Shown here: one piece after another, positions 27,289 to 35,434 of the stretch
Layout: each line of letters opens with the position of its first letter
Position numbering within the stretch: the first letter of the stretch is position 1
Origin: JBHFEI01 sp041928815
GTDB lineage: Bacteria; Pseudomonadota; Alphaproteobacteria; Rhizobiales; Rhizobiaceae
Assembly: GCF_041928815.1 (NCBI RefSeq)
Contig: NZ_JBHFEI010000006.1
Span: forward strand, 124,001 to 188,000
Direction of reading: 5' to 3'
Length of the DNA: 64,000 nucleotides
The notes under the pieces: generated by a model
Database searches by the model: none
Seen by the model: only the letters and a program-made list of their open reading frames with translations
Told to the model about the DNA's origin: nothing
Position numbers and translations under genes: made by a program

Positions 27289-28085
27289 GCGTCACCCTTC
27301 GGTTCTGGTGTCTTCGGCTTGCGCGCGCGCGGCTTCGCCGGGGCCAGGACGGCGGCGGCGTCGACCGGGGCGGTTTCCACCGGGGTCTTTCTCGGCTTGC
27401 GCGCCGGCTTCGGCGGGGCCGCGACGGTCGTCTCGGCAACCGCCGGTGCGGGCTGGGTCACGGCGATGCCGCCCGTAGCGGCGGCCTGGGCCGTGCCGTT
27501 GACGGGAGCGGCCTCGGGGATGCGCGGAGAAGCGGGCGTCGCGAACTTGTTCGCAACCGAAGGCGCCGGAGCGGGTATGGCCGGCGCCGTCGCCGCAGGC
27601 GATACCGTCGATGCCGGAACGGGGGTCGGCGCGGCCATCGGCGCCGGCGCCGGATCGACATCCGGCACGGTCTCGGCAAAGGCCGTCTCGTTGCCGGACG
27701 CGGGCGCGGCCGGATCCGGAACGAGCCCTTCCGTCGCGGACGGAACGGTCGGCGCCGGTGCCGATGTCAGCTTCGCCTCGGGCGCCGTCGCCTTCTGCAG
27801 GTCCGCCTTGAGCTCGTTGCCCATCTGGCGCAGCGGGTTCATCGCATCCCGGAGAGAATTGACTGGATTGAGGCTCTTCGCCTCGCCGATGGTCTTGCGG
27901 ACCTCGTCGAGATCGGCTTCCTTCAGCGCCTCGTCGAATTGCTGGCGGAAGTCGCCCGCCATGGCGCGGAGCTTCGCCATCGTCTTGCCGAAGGCCCGGA
28001 GCATCGGCGGCAGGTCCTTCGGACCGACGACGACGATCATGACGATGGCGATGACGACCAGTTCCGTCCAGCCGATATCAAGCAT
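27285..28085 (-). CDS. tatB: Sec-independent protein translocase TatB
   Basis: Single N-terminal helix (MLDIGWTELVVIAIVMIVVVGPKDLP) with the Phe/Gly-Pro hinge, then an amphipathic helix (MLRAFGKTMAKLRAMAGDFRQQFDEALKEADL), followed by a long Ala/Pro/Val-rich low-complexity tail from about residue 90. At 266 aa it is longer than E. coli TatB, a common rhizobial feature. Part of tatABC. Confidence 0.95.
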   Translation of the reverse strand: MLDIGWTELVVIAIVMIVVVGPKDLPPMLRAFGKTMAKLRAMAGDFRQQFDEALKEADLDEVRKTIGEAKSLNPVNSLRDAMNPLRQMGNELKADLQKATAPEAKLTSAPAPTVPSATEGLVPDPAAPASGNETAFAETVPDVDPAPAPMAAPTPVPASTVSPAATAPAIPAPAPSVANKFATPASPRIPEAAPVNGTAQAAATGGIAVTQPAPAVAETTVAAPPKPARKPRKTPVETAPVDAAAVLAPAKPRARKPKTPEPKGDA

Positions 28086-28168
28086 GTTCTGCGCTCCGAA
28101 CGCCCCAGACGGCCCGGCGCGACGCGACGACAGGAGCCGCGCGCCGTCGGGCCGGAACCGGTCTCACT

Positions 28169-28372
28169 TCAGCGGACTTCGTCGGACTTGTGCTCGACAG
28201 TCTTGGCGTCGACGCCCTTGGCGGCGGCGGTGTCTTCCTCGCCCATGCCTTTCTTGAAGTTCTTGATGCCCTTGGCGACGTCACCCATGAGCTCGGGGAT
28301 CTTGCCGCGCCCGAAGAGCAGCAGAACCACGACCAGAACAATCAGCCAATGCCAGATACTGAAGGAACCCAT
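28169..28372 (-). CDS. tatA: Sec-independent protein translocase TatA
   Basis: Pore-forming subunit of the Tat pathway. One N-terminal helix (SIWHWLIVLVVVLLLFGRGKIPELMG) with the FGRGKIPELMGDVAKGIKNFKKG signature, and a short acidic tail. 67 aa. AAGGAG lies 7 bases before the ATG at 28372; a GTG immediately before it is an alternative. The 83 bases between tatA and tatB hold no other gene. Confidence 0.95.
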   Translation of the reverse strand: MGSFSIWHWLIVLVVVLLLFGRGKIPELMGDVAKGIKNFKKGMGEEDTAAAKGVDAKTVEHKSDEVR

Positions 28373-28464
28373 CACCTTACTCCTTGCAACCGTTCACCCG
28401 TCTTCGGATCCTCGCATGTCGGATTTCAGGCGCGGCGCCGAAAAATCGACAGGTTAAGGAGAGC

Positions 28465-29649
28465 CTAAGAGTTTCGCTCGTCTTTTTCAAACAGCATTAT
28501 GTCTCGCTCGTTAACGGAAAGCGTGACGTCACGCAATCCTTGCGGCAGGAGATCGGCGCGAATGCGGGCCCGCACCCGCTGCTCGCCATCGGGCACTGCG
28601 AGTTCCAGGAGCTCGACCACGCCGAGGAAGCGCCGGGCGACGATGCGCGCCGGGATCGCGCCGCCCTCGGGCCGGACCGTGACCGAGGAGAGCCGCACGG
28701 CGGCGACCAGTGGCTGGCCCTCGGGATGGGCGCCCGCATCGACGGTGCCCACCGGCGTCGCCGCCCTGCCCCTGAAGACCTCCGTCTCGAACTCGTTGAT
28801 CTCGGAAAAAAATCCGGCGGCGAAAAGGCTCGCGGGGCGGCGGTAGAGGTCGTCGGCGGTGCCCTGCTGCACCAGGCATCCCCCCTTGAGGAGCGCGATG
28901 CGGTCGGCCATGCGCATCGCCTCCTCCGCGTCATGGGTGACGACGATGGCGGTCGCGCGTGATTCCCGGAGAATGGCGAGCGTGTCGGCGCGGATCGCAT
29001 CCTTCAGCCGCGAATCGAGGCCGGAGAACGGCTCGTCCATCAGCAGGACGCCGGGCCGCGGCGCCAGCGCGCGGGCGAGTGCGACGCGCTGCTGCTCGCC
29101 GCCGGACAGGACATGGGGATAGCGGTCGGCATAGTGCGACAATCCGACGCGCTCCAGCGCCGCGCCCGCCTCGGAAACGGCCTGCGCCTTCGGCAGGGCC
29201 GTCAGCCCGAAACGCACGTTTTCGAGAATCGTCATATGGGGAAAGAGCGCGAAATCCTGGAACATCAGCCCGACGCCGCGCCGCTCCGGCGGGACGAAGA
29301 CGGAGGGGCCGGACATTTCCTGGTCGTTGAGCAGGACGCGGCCTGATTCCTGCACCTCGATGCCGGCGGCGATCCGAAGCAGCGTGGTCTTGCCCGAGCC
29401 GGACGGGCCGAGAAGGCACAGCACCTCGCCCGCCTCCGCCGCCAGCGAGATGCCGCGGATGGTCGGCCGGCCGTGATAGCTGTGGCGGATGTCGTCGAAG
29501 GCAAGCCGCGCGGCGAACGTGACCCCCGCCGTGCGCCGCGTCTTCGCGGCGCCCTGTCTCTGCGGCTCGGAACCCATGACCTTCACCCGTATCGCTTCAC
29601 CCGCCGGCTTCGCCTGCATCGCCTCGACACGGGAAAGCGGACTGTTCAC
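28465..29649 (-). CDS. Orphan ABC transporter ATP-binding protein (FbpC/PotA type)
   Basis: Nucleotide-binding subunit of an iron/spermidine/sulfate-type importer. Walker A is GPSGSGKTT (about 81-89), the Q-loop is in MFQDFALFPHM, the ABC signature is LSGGEQQRVALARAL, Walker B is VLLMDEPFSGLD, and the H-loop is VVTHDAEEAM. A C-terminal TOBE-like regulatory domain follows from about 300. There is no permease or binding protein beside it. The first about 45 residues are not conserved-looking, so the real start may be an internal ATG (29577). It sits between scpB and tatA, which are often adjacent in relatives. Confidence 0.88.
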   Translation of the reverse strand: MNSPLSRVEAMQAKPAGEAIRVKVMGSEPQRQGAAKTRRTAGVTFAARLAFDDIRHSYHGRPTIRGISLAAEAGEVLCLLGPSGSGKTTLLRIAAGIEVQESGRVLLNDQEMSGPSVFVPPERRGVGLMFQDFALFPHMTILENVRFGLTALPKAQAVSEAGAALERVGLSHYADRYPHVLSGGEQQRVALARALAPRPGVLLMDEPFSGLDSRLKDAIRADTLAILRESRATAIVVTHDAEEAMRMADRIALLKGGCLVQQGTADDLYRRPASLFAAGFFSEINEFETEVFRGRAATPVGTVDAGAHPEGQPLVAAVRLSSVTVRPEGGAIPARIVARRFLGVVELLELAVPDGEQRVRARIRADLLPQGLRDVTLSVNERDIMLFEKDERNS

Positions 29650-29650
29650 A

Positions 29651-30391
29651 TCAGGATTTCTCTTCCGCCTCTTCGCCCATGGGTGTCAAGAGCCCGAGCT
29701 CCTCGAGGTCCGCCCGGCGGATCGGATCCTCGTCGGCCTCGAAGTCGTCGTGGTCGGCGGGTATCGGCACATGAAAGGCGGCCGGAATGCGCCCCGCGAG
29801 CAGCCCCGCCGCCTTCAGTTCCTCGATGCCCGGGAGGTCGCGCAGGTCCTCGAGGCCGAAATGGTCGAGGAAGGCCCGCGTCGTGCCGAAGGTCACCGGC
29901 CGCCCCGGCGTGCGGCGCCGGCCGCGAAACCGCACCCAGCCCTCCTCCATGAGCACATCCAGCGTTCCCTTCGAGGTCTGAACCCCGCGGATGTCCTCGA
30001 TCTCGGCGCGGGTCACCGGCTGGTGGTAGGCGATGATCGACAGCACCTCCAGCGCCGCGCGCGACAGCTTGCGGACCTCGCCGTCGTCCCGCCCGAGCGA
30101 GAAGGCGAGGTCGGCGGCCGTGCGGAAGGCCCAGTGGTCGGCGACCTGGACGAGGTTGACGCCGCGCGGCGCGTAGAATGCCTTGAGCGTCAGCAGCACC
30201 TTGCGCGCCGAGATGCCCGCCGGAAGATGGGTGGCGATCGCGGCCTCGGACACCGGCATCGCCGAGGCGAAGACGAGGGCCTCGGCGATCCGCGTCGCCT
30301 CCGCCAGCCGGCGCGCGTCGGCCGCGGCCGCCCGGGCCTCCTCCGCGTCGTCGAAGGCGGCGAAGCGGCCCTGCCCCGCCTCACCCGTCAT
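29651..30391 (-). CDS. scpB: Segregation and condensation protein B
   Basis: Kleisin-associated winged-helix subunit of the SMC-ScpAB condensin that helps chromosome segregation. The segment EALVFASAMPVSEAAI is the family N-terminus; PVTRAEIEDIRGVQTS and GRPVTFGTTRAFLDHFGLEDL mark the two winged-helix domains. 246 aa including an acidic tail. It overlaps scpA by 11 bases. Confidence 0.95.
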   Translation of the reverse strand: MTGEAGQGRFAAFDDAEEARAAAADARRLAEATRIAEALVFASAMPVSEAAIATHLPAGISARKVLLTLKAFYAPRGVNLVQVADHWAFRTAADLAFSLGRDDGEVRKLSRAALEVLSIIAYHQPVTRAEIEDIRGVQTSKGTLDVLMEEGWVRFRGRRRTPGRPVTFGTTRAFLDHFGLEDLRDLPGIEELKAAGLLAGRIPAAFHVPIPADHDDFEADEDPIRRADLEELGLLTPMGEEAEEKS

Positions 30392-31244
30392 GCCCGGCCT
30401 CCAGCGCCGCGATCTCCTCCTCGGTCATCGGCTTCGCGCCGCGCCGGACATAGATCGGCGCGAAAGCACCCTCCTGGCGCAGGTCGATGCGGCCTTCGCG
30501 CGCGAGTTCCAGCGAGGCGGCGAAGGAACTGGCGATCGCCGTCGCGCGCTCCTCGGGCGTCGTCATGTAATCGATGAGGAAACGGTCGAGCGCGGTCCAG
30601 TCGGTCGCCGCGCCGGTCACCTTGGCAAGGAGAAGCCGCGCCTCGGCGAGCGACCAGACCTTGCGCCTCGCAATCGTCACCTGACTGACGGCGGTGCGCT
30701 GGCGAAGGCCCGCATAGGCCGACAGCAGATCGTGGAGCGTCGCCTCGAAGGGCGGCCTCTGCGGGCCACCCAGAACCTCCGGCGCGCCCCGCGCGAACAC
30801 GTCGCGGCCGAGCCGGGCGCGGTCGACGAGCTTCGCCGCCGCCTCGCGCATCGCCTCCAGCCGCTTCAGCCGGAACGCCAGCGCGGAGGCGAGTTCCTCG
30901 CCGGACGGCTCGTCGCCGCGCGGCGCCTGCGGGATCAGCAGCCGCGACTTCAGGTAGGCGAGCCAGGCGGCCATCACCAGATAGTCGGCGGCGAGCTCCA
31001 GCCGGACGCTGCGCGCCTCCTCGACGAAGGCGAGATACTGTTCGGCCAGTTCCAGCACGGAAATCCGCGCGAGATCGACCTTCTGCGTGCGGGCGAGGTG
31101 CAGCAGAAGGTCGAGCGGACCCTCGAAGCCGGCGATGTCGACGACGAGCGCCTCGTCGGCGGACAGGGTCTCGCCGACATCCCAGGGCTCGCCGGCCGAT
31201 CCGGCGGGCCGTGCGTCCTGCGGCGTTCGTCCCGTCTTGCTCAC
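30381..31244 (-). CDS. scpA: Segregation and condensation protein A
   Basis: Kleisin subunit bridging SMC heads. The N-terminal motif GFEGPLDLLLHLARTQKVDLARI (about residues 38-60) is diagnostic; the middle has YLVMAAWLAYLKSRLLIP and the C-terminal winged helix ends with MTEEEIAALEAG. 287 aa from a GTG start. nagZ lies upstream with a 119-base gap, the nagZ-scpA-scpB-tatA order being typical of rhizobia. Confidence 0.95.
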   Translation of the reverse strand: MSKTGRTPQDARPAGSAGEPWDVGETLSADEALVVDIAGFEGPLDLLLHLARTQKVDLARISVLELAEQYLAFVEEARSVRLELAADYLVMAAWLAYLKSRLLIPQAPRGDEPSGEELASALAFRLKRLEAMREAAAKLVDRARLGRDVFARGAPEVLGGPQRPPFEATLHDLLSAYAGLRQRTAVSQVTIARRKVWSLAEARLLLAKVTGAATDWTALDRFLIDYMTTPEERATAIASSFAASLELAREGRIDLRQEGAFAPIYVRRGAKPMTEEEIAALEAGHDG

Positions 31245-31363
31245 GACTCACTCGTCTCCGGCCGGACATCGCGATGGCGGGACGATCGCGCTCCCTGCCC
31301 GGCGATCGGCATCATACGGCAGATTTGTCCGTTCTCCGAGTCGGCGCGCGACGATTGACCGTC

Positions 31364-32380
31364 TCAGGCCATCGGAAACAGGGCATCGAATTCGAGCCTA
31401 AGCGCCGTCTCGTCGGCGTCGTCCGGCGGGGAAAAGGCCGCTTCCGCTGCCCGGACGCGACGCAGCCGCTCGCCGGAGAGCACAGGCGCGACGGCGGCGA
31501 CCTGGAGCATTTCCTCCATGATGCCGTGGCAGTGCAGCACGATGTCCAGGCCCGCGCCGATGATGCCCTCGGCCCGCGCGCGGATGTCGCCGGCGAGCGC
31601 GTTCATCGACACGTCGTCGGAGAGCAGCAACCCGTTAAAGCCGATCCGGCCGCGGATGATCTCGCTGACGACCTTCTGGGAGGTGGTGGCCGGCCGGTCG
31701 GGATCGATCGCGCTGTAGACGACATGGGCGGACATCGCCATCGCCTCGTGCCGCAAGGCCCGGAACGGCGCGAAGTCATGGGCGTCGAGGTCATCAAGGG
31801 ACACGTCCACCACGGGAAGAAGGTGATGCGAATCGACGACGGCGCGGCCATGGCCCGGCATGTGCTTCATCACCGGCAGCATGCCGCCCGCCTTCAGGCC
31901 GTCCGCCGCCGCCTGGCCGAGCGCCGCGACCATCTGCGGATCGTGGCCGTAGGCCCGGTTGCCGATGACGTCGCTGCTGCCGGGCACCGGCACGTCGAGC
32001 ACGGGCAGGCAGTCGACGCTGATGCCGAGGCGCATCAGGTCGAAGGCGTGCAGCCGCGACATCAGCCAGGCGGCACGAAGGCCGGCCGCCCGATCCTGCC
32101 GATAGACCGCACCGATGGCGGCGGCGTTCGGATAGTGCGGGAGAAGCGGCGGCCGGATGCGCTGGACGCGCCCGCCCTCCTGGTCGATGAGGACCGGCGC
32201 CGAAGGGTTGCCGATGCTGTCGCGCATGGCGGCGGTCAGGTCGGCGATCTGCGCCGCCTCGCCTATGTTGCGGCCGAAGAGGATGAAGCCCCAGGGACGC
32301 TCGCCGGCGAAGAAGTCTTTTTCTTCCGCCGTCAGCGTCAGGCCCTTGCAGCCTGAAATAAATGCTTTCGCGTCGCTCAT
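31364..32380 (-). CDS. nagZ: Beta-N-acetylhexosaminidase NagZ (GH3)
   Basis: Cytosolic glycosidase of peptidoglycan recycling that removes GlcNAc from anhydro-muropeptides; its product is the signal for AmpR-type beta-lactamase induction. Family motifs are LIDQEGGRVQRI, VIGNRAYG, the catalytic-loop MKHMPGHGRAVVDSHH with the His-Asp dyad, and LLLSDDVSMNAL containing the nucleophile Asp. 338 aa from the ATG at 32380; the open frame upstream is low-complexity and not part of the enzyme. Confidence 0.95.
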   Translation of the reverse strand: MSDAKAFISGCKGLTLTAEEKDFFAGERPWGFILFGRNIGEAAQIADLTAAMRDSIGNPSAPVLIDQEGGRVQRIRPPLLPHYPNAAAIGAVYRQDRAAGLRAAWLMSRLHAFDLMRLGISVDCLPVLDVPVPGSSDVIGNRAYGHDPQMVAALGQAAADGLKAGGMLPVMKHMPGHGRAVVDSHHLLPVVDVSLDDLDAHDFAPFRALRHEAMAMSAHVVYSAIDPDRPATTSQKVVSEIIRGRIGFNGLLLSDDVSMNALAGDIRARAEGIIGAGLDIVLHCHGIMEEMLQVAAVAPVLSGERLRRVRAAEAAFSPPDDADETALRLEFDALFPMA

Positions 32381-32569
32381 GATGACACCATGGAAAAGAT
32401 CGGGCGGCGCGATGACCCCGGCCCCTTGCGGGCCGGCGGCGCCCTTGTCCGGATTGTCGGGGGACCGTTTCGACGCGTTCCGGGCGACGGATCGTCCGGA
32501 ACGCGTGGTCCGTGTTGCGTCTGAAGCGCCGTGCGGGACGGTTTTGGCAGGCCGCTCCTGAACCACGCC

Positions 32570-32590
32570 CGGCGAACACCGGTTCGCCGG
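32570..32590. repeat. Palindrome in the SPOR gene-nagZ gap
   Basis: CCGGCGAAC and GTTCGCCGG form a perfect 9-base inverted repeat with a 3-base centre. On the plus strand a run of seven T follows 8 bases later; on the minus strand, the direction of the flanking genes, no T-run follows. It could weakly end SPOR-gene transcripts or be an operator. The rest of the 279-base gap (32381-32659) shows nothing. Confidence 0.45.
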
Positions 32591-32659
32591 AAATGCTCTT
32601 TTTTTGCGCTCCTGCATTCTCCGGACGTCACATCCGATCCGGATTTAACGGGAGATGCT

Positions 32660-35374
32660 CTATCGGGTGACGAGGCAGCTTCCGCCGGCACTCTTCAGTT
32701 TGGCGCAGAGGCTGTTCGCCTCCTCGCGGCTGCCGGCGGGAATGCGCACGCGGTAATAGGTGCCCTTGCCGGCGACGTCGGCGCGACGGATGTCGACGCC
32801 ACGGCCGCCGATGACGCCGCCGAACTTGCGCGCCATGTTGTCGTAGGACCGCTGGGCCTCGGCCTCCGACGGCAGCGAGGCGATCTGCACGACATAGGTT
32901 CCGGCCGGCAGTGCCGCCGGCGGCGGCTGCAGTGCCGCCACTTCGGTCGGCGCGGCCTCAGCCGACGCCTCAGGCGCCGCCGTCCGCGTCACCGTTCCCT
33001 GATCCGTCACCCGGCCGACCACGTTGACCGGCTGGTCGGAGGGGCGTGACTGCGGCACCGGCGTCGCGGCGACCGGGGTCGTCGTGACGTTGCGCACCGG
33101 CGGCTCGCTGCCGATCTCGGCGCTGGCGATCTGTTCGAGTGCCGCGGACGAATCGGCGACGGCTTCCGCCGAGGCGGTCGTCGCCGTGGTCACCGAAGCC
33201 GAACCGGCGGCGGCGATATCGGCAAAGCCGCCCTCGTCCGTCGCATCGGCAACGGCCGGCTGGACCGGGGCGGTACCTGCGGCCGGAGCCGGCTCCTCGC
33301 GGGCGACCAGCGTCCCATCCGGCTTGACGATCATCGTCTTCACCTTGCGCGGGGAAACGGCGGCAGGCTCCTCCTGCGACGGCGCGGCAGCCGCACCGTC
33401 CTCGGCATCGTCCGGCAGCAGCCGTGCATTCTCGGCGCTGTCCACGGGCGTCGCGGCCATTCCTTCGCTGGAAAATTCTTCGCCGCCTTCGAGCGGCAGG
33501 GTTTCCGGCGTCAGCGTGCGCTGCACGACGTCGACCGGCTCCTCGTTCGAGGAGAGCAACGCCTCCTGTCGCGGCGCATCCTCGGTCGCTCCGGCCACCC
33601 GGTCATAGACGGCCTTGTCCTGGTTCGGAACGGTCTTGCCGCCCCGTTCGTCGGGAACGACCTTGACCGGGTCCTTGTCGGCGAGGATGACCCGCGGCGC
33701 GCTGGAACCCGACCCCGGCGTCGAACCGCCAAGGAAGGCATAGACACCGCCGCCCGCAAGAAGGGCGATCCCCGCGACGCAGGCGGCGAGCGCGAGCACC
33801 CGCCGGCGACGGGTGCGTCCCTCGCCGAAATCCTCGTCCGCGCCGTAGCCCGGCTGGAGATGCTGCCGGGCGACCGAAAGATCGTCCGGCCCGCCCTCGG
33901 CGAAGGAGCGGCGGAAATCCTCCTCCATCACCTTCTCGAAATCGGCGAAATCGTCGGCCGGTTCCGCCCGGCCATGGCTGACCGGCGCCAGACGGCCCGT
34001 CGGCTCGAAGCCGCCCTGCGGGCTCGCCTTCACCTCGATCTTCTGCGGCCGGGCACGCGCCGTCTCGAAGAGATGCGCCATCTCCGCATCGATATCGAGG
34101 TCGTAGTCGGTCTGCGGCGCCGGGGGACGCTCCTTCTCGACCGGCGGCAACTGCGGGATGTCGAGGTCGGCGACGGGCGCGATCGATTCGTCGGCCTCCG
34201 AAATCATCGTCGGATCGAAAGGCAGCGGGCTTTCCACCGGCTCCTCGACGACGTGCCGGCGATCGGTGTAGTCGGCGACCGTATAGGCCACCGGGGACGG
34301 GCTCTCCCCCGCCGGATCGGCCAGCATCTCCTGCGTCGTCAGGTCGAGATCGTCCATGGAGAGGTCGAGTTCGACATGGGAGAGGTCGATCTCGAAATCC
34401 TCGAGATCGATTTCCGGCTCGGCTTCCGCCGCCAGCACCGGATCGGCCGCCAGTGCCTCGAAGGAGGCGTCCGGCTGCGGCTCGAAGACGGTTTCACTGA
34501 CAGGCGCGGCCGCCGGCTCTTCCGCCACGGGAGCGACCTCGGCGACGACGGGCGGCTCCGCCGGGCGCGTGACGGTGGTCGAGCCGCCGGAAACGGTCGG
34601 CGTCGCCCGGCTGAAGGACGCGACGAAGGGATAGGCGCTCTTGCGCGTGCCTGCCGCCGCCGGAGCGGCCTCGCGGGGCATGGCCTGCGGCGCGGGACGG
34701 ACCGGCTGCGGCACGGGAAAGCGCTCGACATCGGCGAGCAGGGGATCCGCCCGCCTCTCAGAAGCGGCGGCTGCGACCTCCTCCGCTGCCGGAAGCATGG
34801 ACATGGAGGGCGCGACAGCAATCGCCTCGGTCACCACCTCGGGCGGGGCAACCTCTTCAGGCTGGGCGACATATGCTTCGGAGCGGAGCACGGGTGGCGC
34901 AAGCGGAGCCGGCTCCAGGACCTGTTCCGCGGCGGCGGCCGTGAAAATCGACTGCTCCAGTTCCCGCTCCAGATCGCCGACATCATACTCCGCTACCCCG
35001 ACCGTCTCGGCCGGCAAAGGTGTCAATTGGGCGACAGGTGCGACATCCGCGGGCGAGGCGGCAAACACGTCGACGGCCGCGATATCCGCAGGCGAGGCGG
35101 CAGGCGCCTCGACGGGCCGCTCTTCGCGCGGGGCGGGTTGCGCAGCGACGGCGACCGGCGCGTCATAGCCGTCGAACGCCGCCAGCAGTTCCGCCTCGAG
35201 GTCGATCGTCGGCTGCGCATCGAACGCCGCACGATGGCGCTTGAGCTCCTCGAGCTGTTGCGTCGCGGGGCGGGCGTCGAAGCTGACGATGCGCGCGAGC
35301 TCGCTCAGCGGATCGTCGTCTGCAAGATGATCCTGCTTGTTGTAATCGCCACGCGCGAATTGTTTGTCTGCCAT
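32660..35374 (-). CDS. Large SPOR-domain envelope protein
   Basis: A 904-residue protein. Residues about 1-540 are acidic, Ala/Pro/Glu-rich and probably disordered in the cytoplasm. A single transmembrane helix (VLALAACVAGIALLAGGGVYAFLGG, about 545) precedes a periplasmic low-complexity linker. The C-terminal about 80 residues form a SPOR domain (GTYVVQIASLPSEAEAQRSY, YYRVRIPAGSREEANSLCAKLKSAGGSCLV) that binds denuded glycan strands at the septum. It is placed between argS and nagZ, next to peptidoglycan recycling. The ATG at 35374 is preferred; a GTG three codons earlier is possible. Confidence 0.92.
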   Translation of the reverse strand: MADKQFARGDYNKQDHLADDDPLSELARIVSFDARPATQQLEELKRHRAAFDAQPTIDLEAELLAAFDGYDAPVAVAAQPAPREERPVEAPAASPADIAAVDVFAASPADVAPVAQLTPLPAETVGVAEYDVGDLERELEQSIFTAAAAEQVLEPAPLAPPVLRSEAYVAQPEEVAPPEVVTEAIAVAPSMSMLPAAEEVAAAASERRADPLLADVERFPVPQPVRPAPQAMPREAAPAAAGTRKSAYPFVASFSRATPTVSGGSTTVTRPAEPPVVAEVAPVAEEPAAAPVSETVFEPQPDASFEALAADPVLAAEAEPEIDLEDFEIDLSHVELDLSMDDLDLTTQEMLADPAGESPSPVAYTVADYTDRRHVVEEPVESPLPFDPTMISEADESIAPVADLDIPQLPPVEKERPPAPQTDYDLDIDAEMAHLFETARARPQKIEVKASPQGGFEPTGRLAPVSHGRAEPADDFADFEKVMEEDFRRSFAEGGPDDLSVARQHLQPGYGADEDFGEGRTRRRRVLALAACVAGIALLAGGGVYAFLGGSTPGSGSSAPRVILADKDPVKVVPDERGGKTVPNQDKAVYDRVAGATEDAPRQEALLSSNEEPVDVVQRTLTPETLPLEGGEEFSSEGMAATPVDSAENARLLPDDAEDGAAAAPSQEEPAAVSPRKVKTMIVKPDGTLVAREEPAPAAGTAPVQPAVADATDEGGFADIAAAGSASVTTATTASAEAVADSSAALEQIASAEIGSEPPVRNVTTTPVAATPVPQSRPSDQPVNVVGRVTDQGTVTRTAAPEASAEAAPTEVAALQPPPAALPAGTYVVQIASLPSEAEAQRSYDNMARKFGGVIGGRGVDIRRADVAGKGTYYRVRIPAGSREEANSLCAKLKSAGGSCLVTR

Positions 35375-35434
35375 CGTCTCCACTCGCTACTGCCAGCAAC
35401 GCACTGCCAGAGCTTTGTGGGAAAATAGTGACTG

